DNA of 64,000 nt from assembly GCF_900112575.1 (NCBI RefSeq), contig NZ_FOMH01000018.1, positions 46,157-110,156 on the forward strand. The letters run 5' to 3'. This DNA comes from Flavobacterium phragmitis (lineage in GTDB: Bacteria > Bacteroidota > Bacteroidia > Flavobacteriales > Flavobacteriaceae). This document shows positions 26,297 through 36,327 of this stretch, piece by piece (position 1 is the first letter of the stretch; the number at the start of each line of letters is the position of its first letter). Position numbers and translations under genes: made by a program. The notes under the pieces were generated by a model, which was not told the origin of the DNA, did no database searches, and saw nothing but the letters and a program-made list of their open reading frames with translations.

Positions 26297-26839
26297 ATGA
26301 AAATCAGAAGCTTTTTATTTTTAATAGTTTTGATTACTGGAATTTCCTGTAAACTTACAAATGATAGTCCAGACCATGTTTTTAATACAATAGGATTAAA
26401 TGCCAATAAAATCCCATCAAATTTTGAGAGAGTCTTTAAAGAATTCCGTCAGCACAAGGCGAACGGAACATTACAACTCCCAACAGAAGATGGAAAAAGC
26501 ATGAAAAAAGCAACCTGTGTAGAAGTCGTAAAGTTTGCCTATGCCAATACCTTTAAAGAAGATATTCGAAGAATAAAAAATCTAAACCCAACAGAAGAAG
26601 CAGAGCCAATCATAAAAGCAGGAATAGAATTGTTTGAGTATGTTGACGAAATTCAAAACAAAGATTTTATGGTCATCGCCAAAATGATAGATGAAGGTAA
26701 AAGTGATGAAGAAATTGATGCCGCTGCCAAACAGCTTGACGACACAAAAGGCATAATATTAGACGAAAAACAATCCAAAATGATGGATTTGCTTCTCCCG
26801 TATGCCGATGCAAATGGAGTAGAGTATAGAAAATTTTAA
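26297..26839 (+). CDS. Lipoprotein of unknown function
   Basis: The 180 residues have a lipoprotein signal (FLIVLITGISC, Cys19) and a mature helical, charged domain (FERVFKEFRQHKANG; ATCVEVVKFAYANTFKEDIRRI). It is the last gene of the four-gene unit, 21 bp after the previous stop, and is followed by a good terminator. No family is recognised. Confidence 0.7.
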   Translation: MKIRSFLFLIVLITGISCKLTNDSPDHVFNTIGLNANKIPSNFERVFKEFRQHKANGTLQLPTEDGKSMKKATCVEVVKFAYANTFKEDIRRIKNLNPTEEAEPIIKAGIELFEYVDEIQNKDFMVIAKMIDEGKSDEEIDAAAKQLDDTKGIILDEKQSKMMDLLLPYADANGVEYRKF

Positions 26840-26846
26840 AAGCTAG

Positions 26847-26886
26847 AAAACGAGTTAAAATCTTTAAGAACTTTAACTCGTTTTTT
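26847..26886 (+). terminator. Terminator of the four-gene unknown operon
   Basis: This hairpin has arms AAAACGAGTTAAA and TTTAACTCGTTTT with a run of six T, starting 8 bp past the lipoprotein stop. Confidence 0.85.
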
Positions 26887-27010
26887 CTTTTACTCTATAA
26901 AATAAAATGGAAATAAAATGTAATTCTATAAAAATGCCTTTCAATATTTCTAAATCGTTAAAAGAAATATTCAAATCTTTTTAAATAGTGGAGTTTTATA
27001 GAATTTAAGT

Positions 27011-27018
27011 TAAATTTG
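27011..27018 (+). promoter_or_regulatory. Predicted -7 box of metal efflux operon 1
   Basis: TAAATTTG, a full TAnnTTTG match, ends only 4 bp before the GTG start at 27023, so the mRNA would have practically no leader. It also lies over the in-frame TAA stop that bars any earlier start. Confidence 0.45.
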
Positions 27019-27022
27019 CCCT

Positions 27023-27400
27023 GTGCGAAAAACAATTATCTACATATTTATCCTTCTTATTGCTTCGAATAGCAGTTTTGTCCAGCAGTTTTATAAACTG
27101 CCAATACTGATTGAGCACTATCAAGAGCACAAAAAACTGCAAAATGTGAGCTTTGTTGATTTCTTGTCGATGCATTATTGGGGAGAAGATTTAAATGATA
27201 ATGATGATGATCGTGATATGCAACTTCCTTTTAAAGTGATTAGTAACAGCTCTTTTCACTCAGTCTTCATTTTAGATGATAAAGATTTATTTCCAGTTCC
27301 TTTCAATCCAGAATTACCACAATTAAAAATACCAACTTACAGATCTGATCTTTTTTCAGATCCAAATCTGCTTTCCCTTTTTAGACCTCCAATCGCATAA
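27023..27400 (+). CDS. Small secreted protein leading the CzcA-type efflux operon
   Basis: The 125 residues use a GTG start; an in-frame TAA 12 bp upstream excludes alternatives. The signal peptide is VRKTIIYIFILLIASNSSFV. The mature part holds IEHYQEHKK, SMHYWGEDL and a stretch of Asp residues (NDNDDDRD), which could bind metal ions. Similar small proteins precede CzcA-type pumps in other Flavobacteria as far as I recall; no function is established. It lies 81 bp before the pump gene. A metal-binding or leader role is inference. Confidence 0.7.
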   Translation: MRKTIIYIFILLIASNSSFVQQFYKLPILIEHYQEHKKLQNVSFVDFLSMHYWGEDLNDNDDDRDMQLPFKVISNSSFHSVFILDDKDLFPVPFNPELPQLKIPTYRSDLFSDPNLLSLFRPPIA

Positions 27401-27481
27401 TTATTTTTTAAAATTTTTATTGAAGTGACTGAAACCTATTGTTTCCAGTTGCTCATTTATTATTTTTTTTATTAATACATT

Positions 27482-30400
27482 ATGCTTAATAAAGTAATTC
27501 AATTCTCAGTTAAGAATAAACTGGCAATTGGAATCTTTACGTTGCTGTGGATTATCTACGGTGTGTACGAGGTTACCCAATTACCAATTGATGCCGTGCC
27601 GGACATCACAAACAATCAGGTACAAATTATTACGACAGCGCCATCTCTTGGAGCTGAAGATGTAGAAAGGCTGATTACTTTTCCAATCGAACAAGCGATT
27701 AGCAATATTCCGCATCTTAAAGAAAGCCGAAGTATTTCACGTTTCGGACTTTCATTAGTAAGTGTTGTTTTTGAAGACGATGCCGATGTATATTGGGCTA
27801 GACAGCAGATTACAGAAAGATTGCAACAAGTAGAAATCGACCGAAATGCCAACAGACCAGAAATGGCTCCAGTTACTACTGGTTTAGGAGAAATTTACCA
27901 ATATGTTTTAAAGCCAAAAACAGGTTTTGAAGAAAAATATTCTTTGGAAGATTTAAGAACAATCCAAGATTGGACCATCAGGAGACAGCTTTTGGGAACA
28001 GCAGGAATTGCAGATGTTTCAACTTTTGGAGGGAAATTAAAACAATATGAAATTGCAGTAAATCCAGCCCGACTTAAAGCACAGAATTTAACGATAAGTG
28101 AAGTTTTTACGGCTTTAAACAGTAGTAACGAAAACACTGGAGGAGCTTATATTGAGAAAGGACCGACAGTTTCTTATATTAGAAGTACTGGTTTGGCTAA
28201 AAGTATTGAAGATATTGAAAATATTGTAGTTAAAAGTACGCAAGGTGGACTTCCTATTTTGGTTAAGGATATTGCAAATGTCAAAATTTCATCGGCTATT
28301 CGTTATGGAGCCTTGACTACTGACGAATACGGAGAATCTGTTGGTGGCATTGTAATGATGCTAAAAAGAGAAAATGCCAATAATGTTATTGTCAACGTAA
28401 AAGACAAGATTGCCGAAATTGAAAAAATTCTTCCAGAAGGTTTAAAAATAGAACCATTTTTAGACCGAACCAAAATGGTAGACAATGCTATTGGAACGGT
28501 AGAAAAAAACTTAATTGAAGGGGCACTAATTGTTGTTTTAATTTTAGTTTTATTTCTAGGAAATCTTAGAGCAGGTTTTATCGTGGCCTCAGTTATTCCG
28601 CTGGCGATGCTTTTTGCTATCATTATGATGAATACTTTTGGCGTGAGCGGAAACCTAATGAGCCTCGGCGCCTTAGATTTCGGATTAATTGTCGACGGAG
28701 CTGTTATTATTGTAGAAGCTATTCTGCACCATCTTCATAGTTCAAAAAAATACAAAGCAATAGATTCTATTTCGCAGGACGAAATAGACAAAGAAGTAAC
28801 GGGTTCTGCCGCGCGAATGATGAATGCCGCCGTTTTTGGACAAATTATCATATTGATTGTTTATCTGCCAATTCTTTCGTTGCAGGGAATTGAAGGTAAA
28901 ATGTTCAAGCCAATGGCGCAGACTGTTGCTTTTGCAATTTTAGGAGCTTTCATTTTGTCGCTTACTTATGTGCCAATGGTCAGCGCTTTGTTCTTGAGCA
29001 AAAAAATCAGTCATAAAAAGAATTTCTCTGACCGTGTTATGGGAAGAGTAGAAAATGCTTATGAAGGCTGGCTTGCCAAAGCATTAAGCATTAGAAAAGG
29101 AATTGTAATTGGTGCCTTTGTGCTTTTTGGAATTGCAGTTCTATTGTTTGCACGAATGGGAGGGGAATTTATTCCGCAGTTGGAGGAAGGCGATTTTGCC
29201 GTAGAAACTCGTTTGCTTCTTGGAACTAATCTTTCTACAACAACAGAAACAATCACGAAAATTTCTAAAGAGCTAAAGAAAGAATATCCCGAAGTGCAAC
29301 AAGTAGTTTCGAGAATTGGTAGTGCAGAAATTCCAACTGATCCAATGCCAATTGAAGGTGGAGATATGATTATTGTTCTAAAAGACAAATCGGAATGGAC
29401 AAGCGCTTCTTCGTTTTCTGAATTAGCAGATAAAATGACGAAAACCGTTAAACGAATTGCGCCAGGAGTTACAACTGGATTTCAATTTCCTGTTCAAATG
29501 CGTTTTAACGAATTAATGACAGGAGCAAAACAAGATTTGGTTTGTAAAATCTATGGAGAAGATCTTCAGAAACTTTCTGAATATGCAGAAAAACTTGGAA
29601 ACATAAGTAAAACCGTTGAAGGTGCCGCCGATCTTTATGTAGAAAAAGTTACCGGAATGCCTCAAATCGTAATTGATTACAATTGGACAGAAATGGCGAA
29701 ATACGGTTTACGTGTTGCTGACGTAAACGCAACGATTAACGCCGCTTTTGCTGGTGCTGTTGCAGGAAGCATTTACGAAGGAGAAAAGCGTTTTGATATG
29801 GTGATTCGAGTGGAAGACAATGGAAGAAAAGGAATTGACGATGTTCGAAATCTTTTGATTGCAACGCCATCTGGAATGCAGATCCCGCTTTATCAAGTGG
29901 CAAAAGTCGATGAAGTAGAAGGGCCAAATCAGATTCAGAGAGAGAATGCAAAACGAAGAATCATCGTAGGATTCAACGTTCGAGGCCGAGACGTACAGTC
30001 AATTGTCGAAGAATTACAGCAGAAAGTAAATCAGCAGATTAAATTTGATCCAGGTTATTATATCACTTATGGCGGCGCTTTTGAGAATCTGCAACAGGCA
30101 AAAGCCAGACTTGGTATAGCAGTTCCGGCAGCTTTATTGATGATTTTCGCTTTGTTGTATTTTGCTTTCAGATCGTTTAAAGAAGGCATTATCATTTTTA
30201 CTGCTATTCCGCTTTCTGCGATTGGTGGTGTGTTTGCTTTAGTCTTGCGAGATATGCCTTTTAGTATTTCGGCCGGAGTTGGGTTTATTGCCCTTTTTGG
30301 AGTTGCAGTGCTAAACGGAATCGTATTAATCTCCGAATTTAACCGAATTCAAAAGCATGGCGAAATCACAGATCCTTTTGATATTATTTTATTAGGAACC

Positions 30401-31858
30401 AAAAATAGATTACGTCCAGTTTTAATGACAGCTGCTGTGGCTTCATTAGGATTTCTTCCGATGGCGTTGAGCAACGGAGCAGGAGCAGAGGTACAGCGTC
30501 CGCTGGCAACCGTGGTAATTGGGGGATTGGTTACAGCAACTCTTTTAACTCTTTTTGTCCTTCCTGCGATTTATTTAATGACATTTCACGCAAAAGGATT
30601 TTCTAAAAAAAGAAAAAAACACATGAATAATCTAAGTATTTTATTGAGCATGCTTTTTATTGGTAACATGGCAAATGCGCAAGAATTACCAATTTCGCTA
30701 GACGAATCAATTTCAATTGCGATTCAGAATAACAGAACTATTAAATCAGCTAAATTAAACGAACAGTCTAAGAGCCATTTGCAAAAAACAGGATATAATC
30801 TTCCGCAGACACAAATCGATGCCGATTACGGACAGTTTAACAGCGCACAGAAAGATACGAGATTTGGAATTAGTCAGACTTTTGCTTTTCCTACCGTTTA
30901 CAGCAATCAGAAAAAAGCATTTCAAGCCGATTTTAATAAAGCAAAAGCCGAAGTGCAGCTGACTTCTCAGGAAATTAAAACGAGAGTTCGGACTATTTAC
31001 TACGATTATTTGTGGCTGAACAGCAAAAAAGAACTTTTGATCTATGCCGATTCCATTTACAGAATTATGGAAAAGAAATCAGATTTAAGATTTAAAGCAG
31101 GTGAAGCTAATGTTTTAGAAAAAAGCGCTTCGCAATCTGCTAGACAATTTTACAGTAATCAATTGGTAATGGTAAACAGAGATATAGAAATTGCTTTAAA
31201 TTCTTTTAATGCTATTCTTCAGGATAAAGTTGAACATACTCCTAAAAAGCAAAAACTCAAAGCGGTTTTAAATCGAGCATCAATCGAGAATTTAAAGACA
31301 GAAAATCTTCCTGCTGTTCAGCGTTCACAATTTGAATCGGAATCTGCAAAATGGAGATGGAAGACAGAAAGTGCCAAAATGCTTCCTGAAATTACTTTAG
31401 GCTATAATAATTTAAGCATTATTGGAACTCAAACTAACACTTCAGGTCAGGAAGTTTATTATGATAGTTCACAAAGATTTAATTATATAAATGCTGGGCT
31501 TTCGATACCTGTTTTTTTCACGAGTCAATCTGAACGAAAACGAGCAGCAAAGGCAGAATATGAAAGTTATGCAGAGTTGTCTGAAGCATTAAAAATCGAA
31601 GTAAAAACTAATATTGAAAATGCTGATCGCCAGCTAAAAAAATACGAAGAAAGCTTGGCGTATTATGAAACGGACGGACTAAGAAATGCTCAAACCATTA
31701 TCGAAGCTTCAAGCAGCCAATTGCAGAATGGAGATATCGATTATTTGCAGTGGGTTTTAGTAGTAAATCAGGCCATTACAATTAAAAGTGAATATCTAGA
31801 CGCATTGAATGCTTATAATAAAGCAGTTGTTACACTGCAGAATCTTAATAATATTTAA
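27482..31858 (+). CDS. CzcA-type heavy-metal efflux RND pump fused to a TolC-like outer membrane factor
   Basis: The 1458 residues combine two proteins. Residues 1 to about 1040 are an HME-type RND pump, with the proton-relay motif DFGLIVDGAVIIVE. Its Asp/Asp/Glu spacing equals CzcA D402/D408/E415, favouring Zn/Co/Cd over Cu/Ag. From residue about 1045 a second signal-like start (MNNLSILLSMLFIGNMANAQ) opens a TolC/OMF domain (LDESISIAIQNNRTI...YLDALNAYNKAVVTLQN). Ordinary pump and outer-membrane genes are separate, so this is a fused tripartite component. The adaptor gene starts 1 bp after the stop. Confidence 0.92.
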   Translation: MLNKVIQFSVKNKLAIGIFTLLWIIYGVYEVTQLPIDAVPDITNNQVQIITTAPSLGAEDVERLITFPIEQAISNIPHLKESRSISRFGLSLVSVVFEDDADVYWARQQITERLQQVEIDRNANRPEMAPVTTGLGEIYQYVLKPKTGFEEKYSLEDLRTIQDWTIRRQLLGTAGIADVSTFGGKLKQYEIAVNPARLKAQNLTISEVFTALNSSNENTGGAYIEKGPTVSYIRSTGLAKSIEDIENIVVKSTQGGLPILVKDIANVKISSAIRYGALTTDEYGESVGGIVMMLKRENANNVIVNVKDKIAEIEKILPEGLKIEPFLDRTKMVDNAIGTVEKNLIEGALIVVLILVLFLGNLRAGFIVASVIPLAMLFAIIMMNTFGVSGNLMSLGALDFGLIVDGAVIIVEAILHHLHSSKKYKAIDSISQDEIDKEVTGSAARMMNAAVFGQIIILIVYLPILSLQGIEGKMFKPMAQTVAFAILGAFILSLTYVPMVSALFLSKKISHKKNFSDRVMGRVENAYEGWLAKALSIRKGIVIGAFVLFGIAVLLFARMGGEFIPQLEEGDFAVETRLLLGTNLSTTTETITKISKELKKEYPEVQQVVSRIGSAEIPTDPMPIEGGDMIIVLKDKSEWTSASSFSELADKMTKTVKRIAPGVTTGFQFPVQMRFNELMTGAKQDLVCKIYGEDLQKLSEYAEKLGNISKTVEGAADLYVEKVTGMPQIVIDYNWTEMAKYGLRVADVNATINAAFAGAVAGSIYEGEKRFDMVIRVEDNGRKGIDDVRNLLIATPSGMQIPLYQVAKVDEVEGPNQIQRENAKRRIIVGFNVRGRDVQSIVEELQQKVNQQIKFDPGYYITYGGAFENLQQAKARLGIAVPAALLMIFALLYFAFRSFKEGIIIFTAIPLSAIGGVFALVLRDMPFSISAGVGFIALFGVAVLNGIVLISEFNRIQKHGEITDPFDIILLGTKNRLRPVLMTAAVASLGFLPMALSNGAGAEVQRPLATVVIGGLVTATLLTLFVLPAIYLMTFHAKGFSKKRKKHMNNLSILLSMLFIGNMANAQELPISLDESISIAIQNNRTIKSAKLNEQSKSHLQKTGYNLPQTQIDADYGQFNSAQKDTRFGISQTFAFPTVYSNQKKAFQADFNKAKAEVQLTSQEIKTRVRTIYYDYLWLNSKKELLIYADSIYRIMEKKSDLRFKAGEANVLEKSASQSARQFYSNQLVMVNRDIEIALNSFNAILQDKVEHTPKKQKLKAVLNRASIENLKTENLPAVQRSQFESESAKWRWKTESAKMLPEITLGYNNLSIIGTQTNTSGQEVYYDSSQRFNYINAGLSIPVFFTSQSERKRAAKAEYESYAELSEALKIEVKTNIENADRQLKKYEESLAYYETDGLRNAQTIIEASSSQLQNGDIDYLQWVLVVNQAITIKSEYLDALNAYNKAVVTLQNLNNI

Positions 31859-31859
31859 A

Positions 31860-32990
31860 ATGAAAAAATATATTGCAGCGTTTGCAAGCGCATTAGTACT
31901 GATCTCCTGCGGAAAGAAGCAAAATGAAGAGAACAATAATGCCGAGGATAAAAGTATATCGGTTATAAAATTAACTACCGAACAGGTTAAAAACGCAGGA
32001 TTAGAAACAGGCAATCCAACGCTTAGAAACATACAAGAAGTTTTACAGTTGCAAGGTACTGTTACTGTTCCTCCAAAAAGTGTTGTTAGCATCAGCATTC
32101 CATTAGGAGGATATGTAAAAAGCACGAACTTGATTGCGGGGATGAATGTGCAGAAAGGACAAGTTTTGGCCGTATTAGAAGATATGCAGTTTATTGAATT
32201 ACAGCAGGATTATCTTATGGCGAAAGAAAAGTTTGAGTTGGCTCAGAACGAGTATAAAAGACAAAAAGAACTTAATGCAAGTAAAGCCAGCAGTGATAAA
32301 GTTTTGGAGCAGATTACTACCGAAATGAGAACACAGCGTATTACAATGTCTTCTTTGGAGCACAAACTCACTTTATTGGGAATCAACCCAAAAAAGCTTA
32401 CGGTTTCTACAATTAGCAATACGATAAAAGTCATTTCACCAATAAACGGTTTGGTTTCAAAAGTGAATGTCAATGTGGGGAAATATGTAAATCCAACCGA
32501 TATGCTTTTTGAATTGATTGACAAAAAAGACATAGTTCTGACTCTAAATGCTTTTGAAAAAGATGTTGCTTCGTTATCTGTCGGACAGACCGTTATGGCT
32601 TTCGCTAATAATTCGGATACTAAAAAATACCCGGCAAAAATTGCCTTTATCAATCAAAGTTTAAATGGTGATCGTGCTGCAGAAATTATCTGTAAAGTAA
32701 ATGCATACAATCCGGCTCTTCTGCCAGGTTTATTTATAAATGCGGAAGTTGAAGTTGAAAATCAAAAAGCGCTGACAGTTCCAGAAGATGCTGTTGTACG
32801 CTGGCAGGGCAAGTTCTATGTTTTCATGGATTTAGGAAACAGTCAGTATCAAATGGTAGAAGTGAAATCTGGAGTTAAAAACGATGGCTACAATCAGATT
32901 ATTTCTGATGCTATTTCCGATTCTTCAAAAGTGGTGGTTAAAAATGCTTACACTTTATTGATGTCTGCCATGAATAATGACGAACAATAA
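31860..32990 (+). CDS. Efflux RND periplasmic adaptor lipoprotein (MFP)
   Basis: The 376 residues start at the ATG at 31860 and have a lipobox (LVLISCGK, Cys17). A barrel-sandwich/lipoyl region follows (VSISIPLGGYVKSTNL; GMNVQKGQVLAVLEDMQF), then a coiled-coil hairpin (about 120-175), VISPINGLVSKVNVNVGKYV and a C-terminal membrane-proximal domain. It links the inner-membrane pump to the outer channel. It is the last gene of efflux system 1. Confidence 0.92.
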   Translation: MKKYIAAFASALVLISCGKKQNEENNNAEDKSISVIKLTTEQVKNAGLETGNPTLRNIQEVLQLQGTVTVPPKSVVSISIPLGGYVKSTNLIAGMNVQKGQVLAVLEDMQFIELQQDYLMAKEKFELAQNEYKRQKELNASKASSDKVLEQITTEMRTQRITMSSLEHKLTLLGINPKKLTVSTISNTIKVISPINGLVSKVNVNVGKYVNPTDMLFELIDKKDIVLTLNAFEKDVASLSVGQTVMAFANNSDTKKYPAKIAFINQSLNGDRAAEIICKVNAYNPALLPGLFINAEVEVENQKALTVPEDAVVRWQGKFYVFMDLGNSQYQMVEVKSGVKNDGYNQIISDAISDSSKVVVKNAYTLLMSAMNNDEQ

Positions 32991-33120
32991 TGTTTAATTT
33001 CTGATTACAATTTAGATAAACATGATGAACCAGAAGATTTAGTTTTGCTGGGTTTTTTAAATTTCGATAAGTAGTTTTTTTACTGAATTGCCTCCAGCTT
33101 TAGCTAGAGACTAATGAGTC

Positions 33121-33153
33121 AAACCTGACGGGTTTTAAAACCCCGTCAGGTTT
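33121..33153. repeat. Palindromic repeat, CCTGACGGG type
   Basis: The arms AAACCTGACGGG and CCCCGTCAGGTTT fold into a strong hairpin about 130 bp past the adaptor gene. A related palindrome with arms AACCCGACAGG and CCTGTCGGGTT lies at 63331-63362. It may act as a terminator between the convergent genes and looks like a dispersed intergenic repeat. Confidence 0.7.
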
Positions 33154-33222
33154 AAATAAAATTCAATTATTGCTTGAAATGATTTTAGCTATATAACTGT
33201 TAAATAGATAGAATAGAATGAT

Positions 33223-33861
33223 TCAATTGTTTTTATTGATCAAAATAATTTCATCTCCTGCTATAGCAAAAACAGTATGATCGGAATCAGGTTTCATAAT
33301 AAATTTTCCTGTAAATTCTCCAAAAGCAGGCAGTATCATTTGGTTGTTTTTTTGGAAAAAACATTTCAGTTTTAAACTTTGAAGTCCCATTCCCCGCAAG
33401 ATTATTCCAGGATGAATATGTCCAGAAAAGTTAAAAAAATCTTCTTTTTCTGTTGGATGATGCGTAAATAGAAAATGGTCAATTTCTAGAGAGTCGATGA
33501 CAAGAATTCCAATTTCATAATAATGCTTTTGGTCGATTATATCGTGATTTCCTGCCACTAAATACGTTTCTTGATTATGATTGGAAATCCATTCTTCAAA
33601 TAAATCCCATTCTACATTTTTTGCGCTATGGAATAAGTCTCCTAAGAAAATGATTTTTTCGGGAAGAAAATAATCTAGAACTTCTGTGATTTTTTTGAAA
33701 TTTTCTGACACCGCACTTTGTGGAATAGCGATTCCGTGTTTTCTAAAATGCGTTACTTTTCCTAAATGCACATCAGAAATGATAATCATTTTTTTCGATT
33801 CCCAATAAACAGCTCCAGTCGGATGGAGTATAAAATTTTCGTTTTTGATTTGAATTTTCAT
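33223..33861 (-). CDS. pdeM: Ligase-associated metallophosphoesterase/endonuclease
   Basis: The 212 residues show the binuclear metallophosphoesterase motifs: DVHLGK (Asp30, His32), FLGDLFHSA, VAGNHDI, FTHHP and FSGHIHPG. This family is encoded with Lhr-like helicase, ATP-dependent ligase and an MBL-fold exonuclease in many bacteria, and the Pseudomonas relative is a manganese-dependent DNA endonuclease. It is the last gene of the cassette, 6 bp after the helicase. Confidence 0.92.
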   Translation of the reverse strand: MKIQIKNENFILHPTGAVYWESKKMIIISDVHLGKVTHFRKHGIAIPQSAVSENFKKITEVLDYFLPEKIIFLGDLFHSAKNVEWDLFEEWISNHNQETYLVAGNHDIIDQKHYYEIGILVIDSLEIDHFLFTHHPTEKEDFFNFSGHIHPGIILRGMGLQSLKLKCFFQKNNQMILPAFGEFTGKFIMKPDSDHTVFAIAGDEIILINKNN

Positions 33862-33867
33862 AAGCTG

Positions 33868-36327
33868 TTATTTCATATAGGAAGCGGTCATTTTTTGAAT
33901 TCTTTCTGCCAGAGTTTCACTCGAAAGTTTTTCTCTCAATCGATCTGTAATGATAGGAAAACTAAAAGGAGTAGGTTTCAAACATTGTTTCCAGATAATT
34001 TTCTGATTGGCAATTCTTTCTAAAGCTAAAATTAAACGTCCTTCTTCTAATTGATGTTCAAAGGTTTCACGATAAGCTTGATGCAATAATAAATTATCGG
34101 GTTCAAAATCTCGGAAGACTTCAAACAGCAATTGCGAACCGCTTTGTAAATGTTTGGTCTTAACCATTTTTCCTGGAAAACCCGTAAAAACTAATCCCGA
34201 AATTACTGCTATGTCTCTAAATTTTCTTCGTGCCATTTCGGTCGAATTTAGACTTTTCTGCAAATCATGATGAACATATTCGGTTGAAAATAGATTGTTG
34301 TCTAGAACCGCTTCGATATCTATTTCCTGATCGGAAAGCAATTCAAATCCGTAATCATTATACGCCAAAGAAAAAGTGATCGATTGTAATAAACTAATTC
34401 TAAATGCCAATAAACTAGCTAAAGCTTCATGAACAAAACGTCCTTCAAACGGATAAAAAATAGCGTGATAGCCTTCTTTGGTTTTAAAAGTTTCGATTAA
34501 AAATTCATCTGAACTTGGCACAATAGACTCTTTTCGCTGTCTTTTGAATAAAGGCTGTAAAGCTTTTAATTCTGGCGAAAGATTATCTGTATTGGCACGA
34601 TATAATTCTCTCCGAAGCAATTCGCTCATCTGAGAAGATAATGCCAATCGTCCGCCCATCCAGCTCGCAATTTTAGATTCTTTTTTTGGACTCGCTTTTT
34701 TTACCAAAACCTGCATGTTCCTGATTTTGAATAATTCCAGTTTTTTTCCAGCAAAAATAAAAGTATCTCCAGGTTTTAGTTTCGATATAAACCATTCTTC
34801 GATAGTGCCAATATAACCACCGCTGACATATTTGACATTCATCACAGCATCGCCTACAATAGTTCCAATCTGCATTCTGTGGTGCATGGCAATCATTCTG
34901 CTGTTTATTTTGTAACAACCATTTTCATCAATTTCAACTTTTTTGAATTCATCATACGCATGTAAGCTCTGACTTCCCTGAGTAATAAAATTTAAAATCC
35001 AGTTCCAGTTTTCGTCGCTAATAGTTTGATAACTGAAAGTTCCCTGAATTTCTTTTAAAATTTCATTTGGATAAAATCCGTCAGAAACAGCGAGTGTATT
35101 TAGATATTGCACCAAAACATCCCAACTATTCAAGTACGGAACACGATCTTCGATCACACTATTTTCGACGGCTTTTTTCAAGGCAGAAGCTTCTATTAAT
35201 TCAATGGCGTGAGTAGCAAGAAAATAAATTACGCTTTCTTTTCCAGGTTGATGTCCGCTTCGTCCGGCACGCTGCATAAAACGGGCAACACCTTTTGGAC
35301 CGCCAACCTGAATAATCGATTCGACAGGAGCAAAGTCAACACCCAAATCTAAACTCGAAGTGCAGACTACGACTTTTAATTCTTCATTTCGAATGGCGTT
35401 TTCTACCCAAAGTCTGGTTTCTCTGTCAATGCTTCCGTGATGCATGGCCATTTCGCCAGCGAATTCAGGATATTTTTCTAATAATCTCTGATACCAGATT
35501 TCACAAGCCGAACGGACATTGGTAAAAATAAGCGTGGTTTTACTTGATTTTATGATTTTAGCTGCTTCATCAATCAGATGCAATCCCATATGTCCGCGCC
35601 ACGGATACGTATCCATTTTTTCTGGAATAATGGAAACAACTTTTATTTTTTTATTGATAACCGCTTTGATTAAAACAGAATTATGAAAGGCTTCAGAATC
35701 AACTCCTAGCAAGACTTCTTGTGCTTGTTGTAAATTGCCAATTGTAGCTGAGATTCCCCAAATTCGAATATTTTTAGCAATTGTTTTGAGCCGCGATAAC
35801 GCCAATTCTACTTGAACCCCTCTTTTTGTTCCCAATAATTCGTGCCATTCATCAATTACTATTGAACTGCAATTTTTAAAAATACTGGCATAACCTTTTG
35901 TTGCCAAAAGCAATTGCAAACTTTCTGGAGTTGTAATCAGCAAATCTGGCATTTTGTTTTTTTGCTTGGCTCGTTCAGCAGAAGATGTATCTCCGGAACG
36001 AATCCCGACTGTCATTGGAATATCTAAATCGGTTAGAACTCTTTCTGCCGCTTGTTTGATTTCAACAGATAAAGAACGTAAAGGCGTAATCCAAATGGCT
36101 TTTAATCCTGAATTGTGCTTGGTTTTGTAATTCGGATTTTCTTTAATGTAGTTTAAAATGATAGGAAGCCAAAGCGCATAGGTTTTCCCGCTTCCGGTTG
36201 GAGCATTTAGCAAGCCATTTTTTCCCTGCAAAAAAGCGGTCCATGTCTGCGTCTGAAACGGAAAAGGTTTCCATCCCTGACTTTCAAACCAATTGTTGGC
36301 TATGGTAAATAACTGCTCTCTGTTCAT
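33868..36327 (-). CDS. Ligase-associated Lhr-like DEXH-box DNA helicase
   Basis: The 819 residues are an Lhr-core helicase: Walker A (NAPTGSGKTYALWLP), DEWH box (SSIVIDEWHELLGT), motif III region (WGISATIG), RecA2 motifs (FTNVRSACEIWYQRL; CTSSLDLGVDFAPV) and FMQRAGRSGHQPG, then a winged-helix and Lhr-specific C-terminal domain. It translocates 3' to 5' on single-stranded DNA and unwinds RNA:DNA hybrids in studied relatives. It overlaps the ligase stop by one base (TAATG), so translation is coupled. Confidence 0.95.
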   Translation of the reverse strand: MNREQLFTIANNWFESQGWKPFPFQTQTWTAFLQGKNGLLNAPTGSGKTYALWLPIILNYIKENPNYKTKHNSGLKAIWITPLRSLSVEIKQAAERVLTDLDIPMTVGIRSGDTSSAERAKQKNKMPDLLITTPESLQLLLATKGYASIFKNCSSIVIDEWHELLGTKRGVQVELALSRLKTIAKNIRIWGISATIGNLQQAQEVLLGVDSEAFHNSVLIKAVINKKIKVVSIIPEKMDTYPWRGHMGLHLIDEAAKIIKSSKTTLIFTNVRSACEIWYQRLLEKYPEFAGEMAMHHGSIDRETRLWVENAIRNEELKVVVCTSSLDLGVDFAPVESIIQVGGPKGVARFMQRAGRSGHQPGKESVIYFLATHAIELIEASALKKAVENSVIEDRVPYLNSWDVLVQYLNTLAVSDGFYPNEILKEIQGTFSYQTISDENWNWILNFITQGSQSLHAYDEFKKVEIDENGCYKINSRMIAMHHRMQIGTIVGDAVMNVKYVSGGYIGTIEEWFISKLKPGDTFIFAGKKLELFKIRNMQVLVKKASPKKESKIASWMGGRLALSSQMSELLRRELYRANTDNLSPELKALQPLFKRQRKESIVPSSDEFLIETFKTKEGYHAIFYPFEGRFVHEALASLLAFRISLLQSITFSLAYNDYGFELLSDQEIDIEAVLDNNLFSTEYVHHDLQKSLNSTEMARRKFRDIAVISGLVFTGFPGKMVKTKHLQSGSQLLFEVFRDFEPDNLLLHQAYRETFEHQLEEGRLILALERIANQKIIWKQCLKPTPFSFPIITDRLREKLSSETLAERIQKMTASYMK

